Of a stretch of 64,000 nucleotides of DNA, positions 8,300 to 16,639 are shown in pieces. The DNA is from an uncultured Lachnospiraceae bacterium (lineage in GTDB: Bacteria; Bacillota; Clostridia; Lachnospirales; Lachnospiraceae): the NCBI GenBank assembly GCA_947305245.1, contig CAMZDG010000009.1:1-64000 (forward strand), written 5' to 3'. Under the pieces are notes generated by a model that saw nothing but the letters and a program-made list of their open reading frames with translations, was not told the origin of the DNA and did not search any database. Every line of letters starts with the position of its first letter. The first letter of the stretch is position 1. Made by a program: the position numbers and the translations under genes.

Positions 8300-11200
8300 T
8301 TATTCTTTTATTCTTTGTTCCATCCCGAATTCCAAAACCTTTTCCGGCGAGATCGGCTTCGCGTAATAATACCCCTGGAAGCTAACCACGCTATAATCCG
8401 TCAGGATCTCTCGCATGCCTGCCGTCTCGATCCCCTCGGCGCAGACCTTCGCCTTGAATATGTTGGCGAGATTCACGATCGTCAGGATCAGCTGCCTGTC
8501 CGTTTCGCTCTTCTCGATGGCCTGCACAAAGCTGCGATCGATCTTGATGACGTCAAACGGGATCTCCTTGAGAATGCCCACGGCAGAGAAACCAGTTCCG
8601 AAGTCATCCAGTGCGACTTGGATCCCACGCGATTTCAAGTTCACGATCTTATTTCTCAAAAGGTCCATATCGAGCAGACGACAACGCTCCGTCACCTCCA
8701 GGCAGAGGTGCTCCGGCGGGTAATCCAGTTCATTCAGGGTCTGGACTACCATGTCCACAAATCCCGGCTTCTCCAACTGCGAATAAGACAGGTTTATGTT
8801 GATCACAAAGTCCGGAACCTGCTTCAAAATCTGCTTGGCCGTAAACAGGGCTTCCCGAAGGATCCATTCTCCCAGTTCAGGGAACAACACGTCATTTTCC
8901 AACACCGGAATAAACAAGTCCGGCGGAACCAGACCAAATTTATCATTCTTCCAGCGAAGCAATGCTTCCGCCCCGATCATCCGCTCCGTCTTCGCATCCA
9001 CAACCGGCTGATAGAGCAAAAAGAATCCTTCATAACCACGCGTAATGGAGGCGCGGATCGCATGGAGCTGCTCCTGCCGCTGATGACTCTTTCCGTCCGT
9101 CTCATTCTGGAACTCGACCATCTCACCCTTTCGCCGAAACTTCGATTCCTCATAAGCAAAGGTCAGGCAGGCATATACCGTCTGGGAGTCGATCTCAAAA
9201 TTCTCAACCCGCAGCGCACCGCTATAAAGGTCGAGCAGAATGTCCTTCCCGTCCACCTGAAAATCTTCGTGCAGATAAGCGCGAAACTCATTATATCTCT
9301 CCCGAATCTCCGAAATGGACAACGTATTGCTGATCACCGCAAACTTCGTACCGTCGATGCGGTAAGCATGCCCCGTATTCCCGACAAGCTCAAAGAGCTT
9401 CCGAGCGTAGAGCTGCAGCACGCGGTTGCCAAACTTATATCCAAACATCTCGTTGATCTCGGAGAACCTGCCTATGCCAAGAAGCATCACGTTAACCTCG
9501 GCATTTCGCTTGATGCAGCCCTCCAGGTCCTCGAAGAATCCATATTGATTTCGGAGGCCCGTCAGCGTGTCCACGTGCCCCTGTATGCCATGATTTCGAA
9601 TGGTTCCTGCAAAGTAATCCGGCTCCCCCATGGTATTTCTGATCACGACCCCGCGACAGGTACAAACGTCATATTCCCCGTTCACGCGTCTTGCGCGATA
9701 CTGCATGTCATGTCCCGCGGCATTTCCGGAAAAGATATCGTCAATCCCCTGGTGATAGGCCGCCCGGTCCTCCGGATGAATGTGATTCTCCCAAATGTCC
9801 CCCGCACCATACATATATTCAGAGGGCAATCCATAAGTGTCCACGGCATTCTTGGACCAGCGAGACAGATCATATTTCATGTCGCAAAGATAGACGTAAG
9901 TTCCCTCCGAAACTATTTCGAAGGCCTTAAACAACGCATCCAGCATGATCCGCCTCTCCTCACTGATCATGCGCACGTTCGCCTTATCCTTTAAGGAATG
10001 CGTCTCCCGGAGCAGCTTATCCTGCTTCAGACGAGCCTTCACCTCGTACATCTCGTTGTCGGCACGATTAAATACGTCCAGAACGCCGTGGTCCTCGCTC
10101 GGCAGATACTCCGCCAGACCGGAGGCGACAATGGCTCCTTCTCCCATGCGGACGTTCTCCTCCACCTGCCGCCGGAACGTGGCGATGAGACTCTCCCGAT
10201 TCACGTAATCCTGCCCCCGAAGCACTGCGACAAATTCATCGCCGCCGATGCGATATACGGGGCTGTGGCGGAACACATTGCAGACCAGCTTGCTGGAGGC
10301 CCTAATATAATCATCTCCCGCCTTATGTCCCTCGGTGTCATTGATCAACTTCAGACCATTGATGTCGCAGACCACAATGCCAAAGGAAGCCGTTCCCTCC
10401 TCGATCTGCCTTTGCAGCTCCGTCTCCATCTCCTGATAAGCCGTCTTATTCTTCGTTCCCGTCAACTCATCACGCCTTGCCATCTCATTGGCCGTGGCGA
10501 GCGCCGACAGGTGCTCCTTCTCCCTTTGAACGTCCTTATCACGATTCTCAACACAAATGACAAAGTGACTATGGTCAAAGGAATAAGTCACCGTCATTCT
10601 CGTATATTGCAGCTTCCCGCCGTCCAGATTCATGCGGTAATCTTCTGACAGCTGCCTTCTGGCTTCCAATTGCGAGATCAGATGATCCCTGTCGAGGAAG
10701 AGCTTGATCCTGTCCCTGTCTTCGGAATAGACCAGCCTGTCCGCATTCTTATTTGCGGCCCCAAAGAAATCATCTCCCTCTTCCTGCACCTTAAGCTCAC
10801 CGGAGATCTGCTTCGCCGAAAGCTCGGCATAATGCGCACTGCGGCAGTCAACATAATAAATCAGGTCAAAATGAGAGGCCAGCAGCTCAGCGATCTGCGT
10901 ATAGGTGACGCTCTTCTCACGATCTGCTTCCATCGCAAGCCTTGCCTGTACCTCCGCATCAATATTCTTGATGCAGACAATGATGTGCTTCCCGTCTCTT
11001 GCCATGATCTCCGTATGCCGAATATACTGGATCTGCCCGTTCACGACAAGGCGCCAGTCTCCCGAGAAGGAACTCCCGTTTTTCAGGTTCTCCAGCATCA
11101 CGTCCTTATAATGGAGATTCATCGCCCGTTCCTGATCCTCGGGATGCACGTACTTTCGAATGCTTCTCCGGCTCTCGGCAAAGAAATCATTTCCCGTTGC

Positions 11201-11371
11201 AGGCACGTTCAGCTTCTTATATGCATCCGTCGAGGAGATCTCAATGTAAGTATTGGTTAGAATGTCTATGTAATACAAGGTATCATACTGCTCGGCAAGA
11301 CTTGCAGTGATCTGGTCATATGACTCACGCCAGTCCAGTCGATCCACGCCATTATTCTCCATGATATCCAT
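8300..11371 (-). CDS. Cyclic-di-GMP signalling protein, PAS-PAS-GGDEF-PAS-GGDEF-EAL
   Basis: The 1023-residue protein seems soluble. Two similar N-terminal PAS-like domains (about 20-140 and 160-282) precede an intact GGDEF domain (motif RIGGDEF, 376-380). A third PAS domain (about 475-600) and a degenerate GGDEF domain (RIDGTKF, 673-677) follow. The C-terminal EAL domain has EALLRW (802-804), DDFGTG (922-927) and CAEGIET. It should both make and break c-di-GMP. The first GGDEF lacks an RxxD inhibition site just upstream. The start at 11371 has GGAGG seven bases before it; the frame stays open 24 bases further. Confidence 0.9.
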   Translation of the reverse strand: MDIMENNGVDRLDWRESYDQITASLAEQYDTLYYIDILTNTYIEISSTDAYKKLNVPATGNDFFAESRRSIRKYVHPEDQERAMNLHYKDVMLENLKNGSSFSGDWRLVVNGQIQYIRHTEIMARDGKHIIVCIKNIDAEVQARLAMEADREKSVTYTQIAELLASHFDLIYYVDCRSAHYAELSAKQISGELKVQEEGDDFFGAANKNADRLVYSEDRDRIKLFLDRDHLISQLEARRQLSEDYRMNLDGGKLQYTRMTVTYSFDHSHFVICVENRDKDVQREKEHLSALATANEMARRDELTGTKNKTAYQEMETELQRQIEEGTASFGIVVCDINGLKLINDTEGHKAGDDYIRASSKLVCNVFRHSPVYRIGGDEFVAVLRGQDYVNRESLIATFRRQVEENVRMGEGAIVASGLAEYLPSEDHGVLDVFNRADNEMYEVKARLKQDKLLRETHSLKDKANVRMISEERRIMLDALFKAFEIVSEGTYVYLCDMKYDLSRWSKNAVDTYGLPSEYMYGAGDIWENHIHPEDRAAYHQGIDDIFSGNAAGHDMQYRARRVNGEYDVCTCRGVVIRNTMGEPDYFAGTIRNHGIQGHVDTLTGLRNQYGFFEDLEGCIKRNAEVNVMLLGIGRFSEINEMFGYKFGNRVLQLYARKLFELVGNTGHAYRIDGTKFAVISNTLSISEIRERYNEFRAYLHEDFQVDGKDILLDLYSGALRVENFEIDSQTVYACLTFAYEESKFRRKGEMVEFQNETDGKSHQRQEQLHAIRASITRGYEGFFLLYQPVVDAKTERMIGAEALLRWKNDKFGLVPPDLFIPVLENDVLFPELGEWILREALFTAKQILKQVPDFVININLSYSQLEKPGFVDMVVQTLNELDYPPEHLCLEVTERCRLLDMDLLRNKIVNLKSRGIQVALDDFGTGFSAVGILKEIPFDVIKIDRSFVQAIEKSETDRQLILTIVNLANIFKAKVCAEGIETAGMREILTDYSVVSFQGYYYAKPISPEKVLEFGMEQRIKE

Positions 11372-11443
11372 GTCACGTCCTCCTTTCGCCGGCAAATGCG
11401 AAAACTTCGGATTTCCACGACCTTACAATATGTCCATGATATC

Positions 11444-11472
11444 ATTATACTTCATCTCAAGCCAATTTACAA
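11444..11472 (-). promoter_or_regulatory. Promoter for the GGDEF/EAL gene
   Basis: Minus-strand TTGTAA (11467-11472) and TATAAT (11444-11449) are 17 bases apart, 73 bases before the start codon. The perfect -10 box and ideal spacing support it. Confidence 0.6.
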
Positions 11473-11509
11473 TCTTCTAATTCTCACGCGAAAACCTTTC
11501 CGGTCCTCC

Positions 11510-11579
11510 GATCACCAATCGCTGTCCAAAGTCCTCCGACCCCCGGGCACTCAAACCCTCGGATCACCAATCGCTGTCC
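11510..11579. repeat. 18-bp direct repeat at a gene 3' end
   Basis: GATCACCAATCGCTGTCC occurs at 11510-11527 and again at 11562-11579. The second copy contains the stop codon and last codons of the gene ending at 11564; the first lies 36 bases beyond the end of that gene. It looks like a short duplication of the gene end. Confidence 0.8.
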
Positions 11580-12367
11580 CAGTCCCAGTCGTTATCGAAA
11601 TCATAGTCCCAATCGTTGTCGTCGTACCAGTCGTCGTCATCGTCCCACCAGTCATCATCGTCATCATCCGAATCATAGGAGGAAACATAACACGGTTCGA
11701 TCCCCGCGTCCGAAATGTCAACGGCATATGCCGCATACTCATCAATGATCTCATCCACCACGCTAAGACCTACGGAAAGCCAATACCCGTTGTTATAACA
11801 ATACCAATCATATCCGTCGGAATAATAATATTCATCCTGATAATTATAATAGCCCCTGCGGTACTTCGGCTTCGTGTCCCCGGAGATCATGCCGATGATT
11901 GCTATGCCTGCTGCCGCAAGCGCGCATCCCGTGAGCACCTTTTTCAGCCGCGACTTACTCCTGCTTCCCATAGCCGCGTGATCCCTCTCATACTCCGCCG
12001 CCGTATAGGACGAACCATCCTGCCAGCCTGTCCCAGAATAAATGCCATCCTGCCGGCTCGTCTCAGCGCCAGTATCTTCCATGCCGCGCGTCGCTTCAGA
12101 ACCCTTGGCAACAATACCCATCTCCCGCATCTTCAAGTAAATCTCGCGAACTGCATACGCCTCATCTTTGCCGCGGTATCGGATTGCCCTGCTCCCGTCA
12201 GCCTTATTCTTATAAACGATGAATTCCTCCCCGTCCTTATATATGCCAAAGGCCTTAGGCCATTGATAATCCGTGCCCAGATATACATGAAGCTTCTCCA
12301 GCGGGATCTGACGTTCCGCCGCAAACGACTTCAGTTCTTCAATTGTCCTTGGTATCTGAGTTCCCAA
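11564..12367 (-). CDS. Uncharacterised protein with one membrane segment and an acidic-aromatic tail
   Basis: I do not recognise a named family. The 267 residues begin with a small folded-looking domain (IPRTIEELKSFAAERQIPLE to about residue 95) rich in Tyr and Lys. A Gly/Ser-rich stretch follows, then one hydrophobic segment (about 145-165, LTGCALAAAGIAIIGMISG). The last 35 residues are almost only Asp, Trp and Tyr, ending near WDSDW. The start is taken as the TTG at 12367 because AAGGAGGG sits six bases upstream; the open frame reaches 12421 but overlaps the previous gene. It probably forms an operon with the gene ending at 12399. Confidence 0.7.
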   Translation of the reverse strand: MGTQIPRTIEELKSFAAERQIPLEKLHVYLGTDYQWPKAFGIYKDGEEFIVYKNKADGSRAIRYRGKDEAYAVREIYLKMREMGIVAKGSEATRGMEDTGAETSRQDGIYSGTGWQDGSSYTAAEYERDHAAMGSRSKSRLKKVLTGCALAAAGIAIIGMISGDTKPKYRRGYYNYQDEYYYSDGYDWYCYNNGYWLSVGLSVVDEIIDEYAAYAVDISDAGIEPCYVSSYDSDDDDDDWWDDDDDWYDDNDWDYDFDNDWDWDSDW

Positions 12368-12398
12368 ACCATTACCCTCCTTATTTCGGTTCCATCCT

Positions 12399-13166
12399 TC
12401 ACTCCTCACCGCGCTTACCAATCACTTTCTTGATTGCCGCATCGCTTGCCTGCGGATATAGCTTCTTCACCTGCTGAAAGATCCTGTCCCAAGACACCTT
12501 CGGCGACTCCGAATACGCGGCGGTCACCCTGTCATAGCCCCAAAGCGCCTCCGGCGAAAGCAGGATCGATACCGCCATGCCATACTCTTCCCCGCGCTTA
12601 TTCCTGCGCCGCTCAAAATCCGCGATCACAAGATATGTCTGCATCTGCAGGCCCGTGATCACGCCGGGATAATTCTTCTCGCCCTCTTTCCCAAAGCCGG
12701 CCATCTTCTTAAGCTCCGTGGACAATATGCGGTCATCCCGATATATCGTATCGCCCTCAGCATTCTCCCCGAGATAAAAATCCATGATCTTTTTCTCCCG
12801 ACGACTGGCAAGCCCGTCCTGATACCGCGCATCAAAATCATATCCATCCCTGCGACAATTCACGAAGTACGGAAGCCACTCCAAACTGATGAATCCGGCC
12901 TTATTTCCGAAGAACTTCCCATATGCGACCTGATGACTCGCCGCTATGATCTCGCGCCACTCCCACGGATCTTCCTTGCGATTCCCCGTCCACCAATACC
13001 TCGCCGAAGTGTGCTCCTCCGCCGAAAAACCTTCCACCTCATTTCCAAAAAGCGGAAGGAATCCAATCTCATTGATCCAATTGATAAGCTCCTGCCAAGT
13101 CCGGATCCGGTACGGGTCATTCCAATCCATCCCCTTCATGATCCACTCGCCATTTTCAACTGACAT
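12399..13166 (-). CDS. Conserved hypothetical protein, possibly AlkZ-related
   Basis: The 255-residue protein is rich in Trp, Arg and Tyr (ARYWWTGNRKEDPWEWR; DGYDFDARYQDGLASRREKK). This pattern recalls a protein group common in gut Clostridia and labelled AlkZ-related, though I cannot confirm that link and no catalytic motif is visible. The GAGGTTAGG before the ATG at 13166 supports the start. The next gene starts 31 bases after its stop, so co-transcription is likely. Confidence 0.65.
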   Translation of the reverse strand: MSVENGEWIMKGMDWNDPYRIRTWQELINWINEIGFLPLFGNEVEGFSAEEHTSARYWWTGNRKEDPWEWREIIAASHQVAYGKFFGNKAGFISLEWLPYFVNCRRDGYDFDARYQDGLASRREKKIMDFYLGENAEGDTIYRDDRILSTELKKMAGFGKEGEKNYPGVITGLQMQTYLVIADFERRRNKRGEEYGMAVSILLSPEALWGYDRVTAAYSESPKVSWDRIFQQVKKLYPQASDAAIKKVIGKRGEE

Positions 13167-13296
13167 ATCCTAACCTCGCTTGCCCCCATGACTTCATCGC
13201 CACTTTGGGCATCCTCTTTCCACCAAACACCTTTGAATTCAACGCCTCAGTTTCAATTAAAAAAGTAATTTTGCTCTGAAAAATGAAGGAAAGCTT

Positions 13297-13977
13297 TCAC
13301 TTGTTCCTCGTATACCTGCACTCAGGGTACCCCGTGCACCCCCAGAAGTCTCCGTATCTCCCGCTCTTAAGCCGCAGCACGCACCCACAGCGCGGGCACT
13401 TCTTCACGTTCAGCGCCGCCTCCGAAGGATTTGCCATCTCCTTCGCAAGACATTCAAAAACCTTCTGATTCATCCGACAGTCATTCAGCGCCCTGTGCGC
13501 CCCGTCCGAGCCAATGCCATAATGCAGCGCCAGATCCGTCAGCTTATAATGATGCAGTCCCGGAAGATATGCCTGCGCAATCTGCAACGTGTCAACATAA
13601 TTATTTCCAATCGTCTTCCCAAATAACTTCAACGCATCGCGGCATATAAACTTCATGTCAAAAGTATGTATGTTGTGTCCAACCAGAACCTGATCCCCGG
13701 CGAACTTAAGGAAGTCCTCCAGCGCCCGATCAAAGGTCGGTGCATCCGCCACCATGTCATCCGTGATCCCATTCACGTCACTGGCATAAATCGGTATGTG
13801 CACGCACGGATTGACCAAAGTCGAAAACTCATCCGCGACCTCTCCGCCCACAACCTTAACGGCAGAGATCTCCACCACCTCGTCCTTCAAGACGGAAATT
13901 CCAGTCGTCTCAAGATCAAAAACCACATAATCTTTCACATAGACATGTAACAGCTTTCCAGCCTTTGCAGATAACAT
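13297..13977 (-). CDS. DnaQ-type 3'-5' exonuclease with C-terminal zinc ribbon
   Basis: The 226-residue protein is a DEDDh exonuclease: FDLETTG (D21, E23), GHNIHTFDMKF (about 98) and GAHRALNDCR (about 161) hold the catalytic acids and His. The last 35 residues are a topoisomerase-type zinc ribbon (CPRCGC ... CTGYPECRY). Such DnaQ-like proteins act in proofreading or repair; the zinc ribbon suggests binding to single-stranded DNA. GGAGGTGG precedes the ATG. A diverged copy of its last 50 codons lies about 2 kb away at 15351-15509. Confidence 0.85.
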   Translation of the reverse strand: MLSAKAGKLLHVYVKDYVVFDLETTGISVLKDEVVEISAVKVVGGEVADEFSTLVNPCVHIPIYASDVNGITDDMVADAPTFDRALEDFLKFAGDQVLVGHNIHTFDMKFICRDALKLFGKTIGNNYVDTLQIAQAYLPGLHHYKLTDLALHYGIGSDGAHRALNDCRMNQKVFECLAKEMANPSEAALNVKKCPRCGCVLRLKSGRYGDFWGCTGYPECRYTRNK

Positions 13978-14019
13978 CTCTTGCCACCTCCGTCCAATAA
14001 CGGTTAATTCATCTTCGCA

Positions 14020-14898
14020 TCACGGCAAAATTAGGTTTACGTATGCTTCCAGATAGGGATTCCAGTCCTTGACCAATCCCGCGTCCCTGAGCATATACGC
14101 AAGGCGCGAACCCAGTTCTTCCGCATACGCCACCACTTTGTCGTTCCGGGCCGCAAGCTTTCTTATCAGCTTCGAGAATTCCCCTTCTCCGTCCAGCTGC
14201 GCCAGCCTGTGGTAAGTCCACTTATAATACGGCGGATACTCCCGCTTTAACAAAAAGAACAGCTCCATCGCAGCCTCAATGCCCCTTGCGCGGCATATTT
14301 CCGCAGCCACTTCATCTCCCCTGGCCATGGAGCGGGCGTAATTCACCTGCAGGGTTGCCGAAAACTTATGACATTCCTCCGCGATTCGCCTGCGCCAAAC
14401 GGCATCCGGATAATAGGATAAAAGCAACTCCCGAAATGCCGTGAACCCACCCAGGTCGTCCCGAAACACCGTCCCGTTCACCGCCGTTGCGAGACAGCTA
14501 TGGTCGATCTTTAGCCAATCCGACTCGCTCATGTGACAGCCTTCTGCATCCAGCCTCACGCCAAGAACGTTGGAGTAGAACCCGTTAATCGTCATGACTC
14601 CCCTTCGCTCACGCATCCTGTCGGACAGGTTGCTTCCTGGCTGGCGTTCCACAAGTTCATTATACGCTATGGACAGCGGCCGTCCAAAAATCTCCATGTC
14701 TCCTTCCGTAATCCAAAGGCAGACGCCCGTTCCGAAATCATGATCCCTGGAGATGCCGTCATCATATCCGAAACAGTCCGATCCCTCTCCCGCAAGACCA
14801 ATCGCAATCCTGTCTTCCCACTGCGGGAACAGGTCGCGGATCATCCCCGCCACCTGTTCCTCATAAAATCTTCTGCTTTTCTCAAAATGTTCACTCAT
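14020..14898 (-). CDS. DUF4037 domain protein (nucleotidyltransferase-like fold)
   Basis: The 292-residue protein matches the DUF4037 pattern: GLAGEGSDCFGYDDGISRDHDFG holds the Gly-Ser and acidic pairs resembling a nucleotidyltransferase active site, and HKFSATLQVNYARSMARGD lies in the helical C-terminal half. Function is unknown. The ATG at 14898 fits the family start, but its AGGAAG is very close; a GTG at 14961 with AAGGA five bases upstream would add 21 basic residues and remains possible. Confidence 0.7.
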   Translation of the reverse strand: MSEHFEKSRRFYEEQVAGMIRDLFPQWEDRIAIGLAGEGSDCFGYDDGISRDHDFGTGVCLWITEGDMEIFGRPLSIAYNELVERQPGSNLSDRMRERRGVMTINGFYSNVLGVRLDAEGCHMSESDWLKIDHSCLATAVNGTVFRDDLGGFTAFRELLLSYYPDAVWRRRIAEECHKFSATLQVNYARSMARGDEVAAEICRARGIEAAMELFFLLKREYPPYYKWTYHRLAQLDGEGEFSKLIRKLAARNDKVVAYAEELGSRLAYMLRDAGLVKDWNPYLEAYVNLILP

Positions 14899-15074
14899 TC
14901 TTCCTGTTTGGCGCCTCCGAAGCCCTGTCTGCATCAATTTACGCTTATATAATTTTATCACATATTCCTTCGTCCTTCAATGGTTGATGCCAATGAGGCA
15001 AACCCACCAAACCCACCTATCCATTCCCGTGAATTCAAGAAAAATGCCGTGTCGCACTCCGAATTTAAAGAGCA

Positions 15075-15292
15075 TGTGACTAAAACCTTACGCAACTCGC
15101 ATTTTAGCCACATCCTTCTGCCTTACAAGCATGAAAAATGCCGTTCCAATAAAGAAAACTTGTGACTAAAACCACGCATACCCCGCATTTTAGCCACAAG
15201 CCTCGTTCCACCAACAAGAAAAAAGGCAATTCCGATCTGAAAAATGAAGGAAATCTGTGACTAAATCTCGCAAATCCCGCATTTTAGCCACA
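15075..15292. repeat. Three tandem palindromic intergenic repeats (TGTGACTAAA family)
   Basis: Left arms TGTGACTAAA start at 15075, 15161 and 15256; each is matched after 15-17 bases by ATTTTAGCCACA (15101, 15187, 15281). Arms pair except for one fixed A/G difference. Units repeat every 86-95 bases and the last is preceded by GAAAAATGAAGGAAA, a motif found again at 15332 and 13280. Related copies lie at 32506 and 32684. There is no U-run, so these are not standard terminators. The stretch 14899-15545 otherwise holds only the exonuclease fragment. Confidence 0.75.
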
Positions 15293-15350
15293 ACCTCCCA
15301 TGAAACAAGCCAAAAAAAGCAATTCCGATTTGAAAAATGAAGGAAAGCTT

Positions 15351-15509
15351 TTACTTGTTCCTCGTATACCTGCACTCCGGGTACCCCGTGCACCTCCAAA
15401 AGTCTTCGTATCTTCCGCTCTTAAGCCTCAGTACGCACCCACAGCGCGGGCACTTCTTCACATTCAGCGCCGACTCCGAAGGATTTGCCATCTCCTTCGC
15501 CAAACATTC
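15351..15509 (-). pseudogene. Fragment copy of the exonuclease zinc-ribbon end
   Basis: Read leftward this gives ECLAKEMANPSESALNVKK and on through the same zinc ribbon and RNK stop as the exonuclease gene at 13297, with a few substitutions (GDFWGC becomes EDFWRC). The similarity runs past the stop into the flanking GAAAAATGAAGGAAAGC motif. A stop codon lies just upstream in frame and no ribosome site precedes the internal ATG. It is therefore a dead duplicate, most likely made by recombination through the flanking repeat. Confidence 0.8.
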
Positions 15510-15545
15510 TTATCGCCATCGAAAACTCCCCATCATTCCATAATT

Positions 15546-15746
15546 CTATGTTTTACTACACTTGTTGCAATTATCGCAGACGAGCCTACCGCCCGAGTAA
15601 ACAGTGAAAGGACCCGTCACACGGCAACTGGAGCAAGTGCGAGTAATCTTTTTAGGTATGCTATCATTTCCGCCTTTATTTGTGCCGCCCAAAACTTCTT
15701 CAAGTTCTTTTTCCGACAATACTTTACTACTATTTTTATCGTCCAT
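15546..15746 (-). CDS. Double-glycine-leader peptide with CxxC zinc-ribbon-like core
   Basis: The 66-residue peptide has a leader MDDKNSSKVLSEKELEEVLGG ending in Gly-Gly, the cleavage signature of C39-type ABC exporters. The core has CSSC and CDNCNKC pairs. This is the form of a bacteriocin or RiPP precursor, but the cysteine spacing also fits a small zinc ribbon. GGGGG lies five bases before the ATG. Its first 11 bases overlap the end of the upstream peptide gene (15736-15996), so the two are translationally coupled. No exporter or modifying enzyme is in the window. Confidence 0.7.
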   Translation of the reverse strand: MDDKNSSKVLSEKELEEVLGGTNKGGNDSIPKKITRTCSSCRVTGPFTVYSGGRLVCDNCNKCSKT

Positions 15747-15996
15747 CTTTTCCCCCTTGGTGCATATCTCTTATCATCTTAACGTAATCCCAGGTAACCA
15801 CCTCAGAGCTGGCTCCAAGCCCACCTGCCGCAGCAATGGCCTCCTCCTTAGTTGCGAAAGCCTCCCTTCGATCTCCAGTACGATCATCCAGCACCTCCCA
15901 AGGCTTGCGAGGATCCGAGCCAGGAATCTTTGATGCGTCTAAAATCATTCCGCCTGTTACTCCATCCAGCGCACTGTCATCTAACTTCTTTCCCAT
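15736..15996 (-). CDS. Double-glycine-leader peptide, 86 residues
   Basis: The product starts MGKKLDDSALDGVTGG, again a (L/V)-x-GG leader with the LDDSALDGV pattern, then a 70-residue hydrophilic core (Trp, Asp and Arg rich) without cysteine. The start is the ATG at 15996 because AGGAGG is nine bases upstream; the ATG at 16005 directly abuts that site. Role is unknown: secreted peptide, bacteriocin or peptide substrate of a maturase elsewhere. The leader similarity to its two neighbours suggests one export route. Confidence 0.65.
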   Translation of the reverse strand: MGKKLDDSALDGVTGGMILDASKIPGSDPRKPWEVLDDRTGDRREAFATKEEAIAAAGGLGASSEVVTWDYVKMIRDMHQGGKDGR

Positions 15997-16049
15997 ATCA
16001 ATCATCCTCCTATGTCCTTCTTTCCAATATCAATCATCTTCCTATGTCC
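15986..16049. repeat. 32-bp tandem duplication carrying a ribosome site and start codons
   Basis: Units 15986-16017 and 16018-16049 differ at two bases. Each contains, on the minus strand, AGGAGG (or AGGAAG), ATGATTGATAT and GGAAAGAAG. The downstream unit supplies the start of the 86-residue peptide; the upstream one forms the last codons of the reading frame ahead of it. Confidence 0.85.
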
Positions 16050-16305
16050 GTATATACGAATCATCCCATAAAAATCCACGCAACACTTATCCCCGATGAC
16101 GTTGATTACATTCCCTGCATTTTCCTTCATTATCGTGAAATTAATGCCAGCTTTAACAAATTTTTTCTCTCCCCGTATTGCGTCAAATAGTTTTAGCGCG
16201 AGAATGGCCAGGAAGGAAGAAAGCATAATATTCTGGTGCGCCAGGGATACGGTTCCTTCAAAGGCCAGATCAAATGGCACCACACTTACGATAAACTTTT
16301 TCCAT
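16002..16305 (-). pseudogene. Possible frameshifted small gene of unknown function
   Basis: An open frame gives about 90 residues (VPFDLAFEGTVSLAHQNIM, then IRGEKKFVKAGINF and CCVDFYGMIRIYG). It lacks a ribosome site at its own GTG start, but an ATG at 16305 with GGGAG upstream would enter it after a one-base shift near 16283. No family is recognised. It ends inside the 32-bp duplication before the peptide genes. It may be a decayed gene or noise. Confidence 0.35.
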
Positions 16306-16333
16306 TGTGAAATTTTCTCCCATCCGTTATAAT
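16305..16333 (+). promoter_or_regulatory. Promoter for the plus-strand double-glycine peptide
   Basis: TTGTGA (16305-16310) and TATAAT (16328-16333) are 17 bases apart, 46 bases before the peptide start. Good consensus fit. Confidence 0.65.
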
Positions 16334-16378
16334 ATTCCTAGCACCTAGAACTCATCGCCAACCATGGAGGTACACACT

Positions 16379-16558
16379 ATGAGCGAACTCGAAAAAACCC
16401 TTGAAAACGCGAAGTTGAATGAAAGCGAACTTGAAGACGTTCCTGGCGGGCTTTTTAATCCTGCTGATAAGCAGTACATTCCCGTGGTATGCGGAGGCTG
16501 CAGAAGACATTTTGTAATAACCAGCGACACAAAAGAATATATTTGCACCTGCGGATAA
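16379..16558 (+). CDS. Double-glycine-leader peptide with four cysteines
   Basis: The 59-residue peptide reads MSELEKTLENAKLNESELED then VPGG, a leader close to those at 15.5-16 kb. The core has CGGC and a C-terminal CTCG, a possible zinc knuckle or thioether/disulfide pattern. GGAGG lies eight bases before the ATG at 16379, and a consensus promoter lies upstream, so it looks expressed. It is on the opposite strand from the other two, so they form separate units. Confidence 0.7.
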   Translation: MSELEKTLENAKLNESELEDVPGGLFNPADKQYIPVVCGGCRRHFVITSDTKEYICTCG

Positions 16559-16639
16559 AAAAAACACTTTCTCAGGTTAATCCCGCCGCCCTACAATCCG
16601 CCAAAGCAAGCCTTCAGCACGTTCATTCGCATATGTGGT

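Noticed and set aside
8189-9994. Long plus-strand open frame of about 600 codons
   Set aside because: It lies fully antisense to the GGDEF/EAL gene, shows no protein motif and only mirrors its codon bias.
11396-12433. Plus-strand open frame rich in Ile and Val
   Set aside because: It is the mirror of the Asp-rich tail and domain of the minus-strand gene; starts at no ribosome site.
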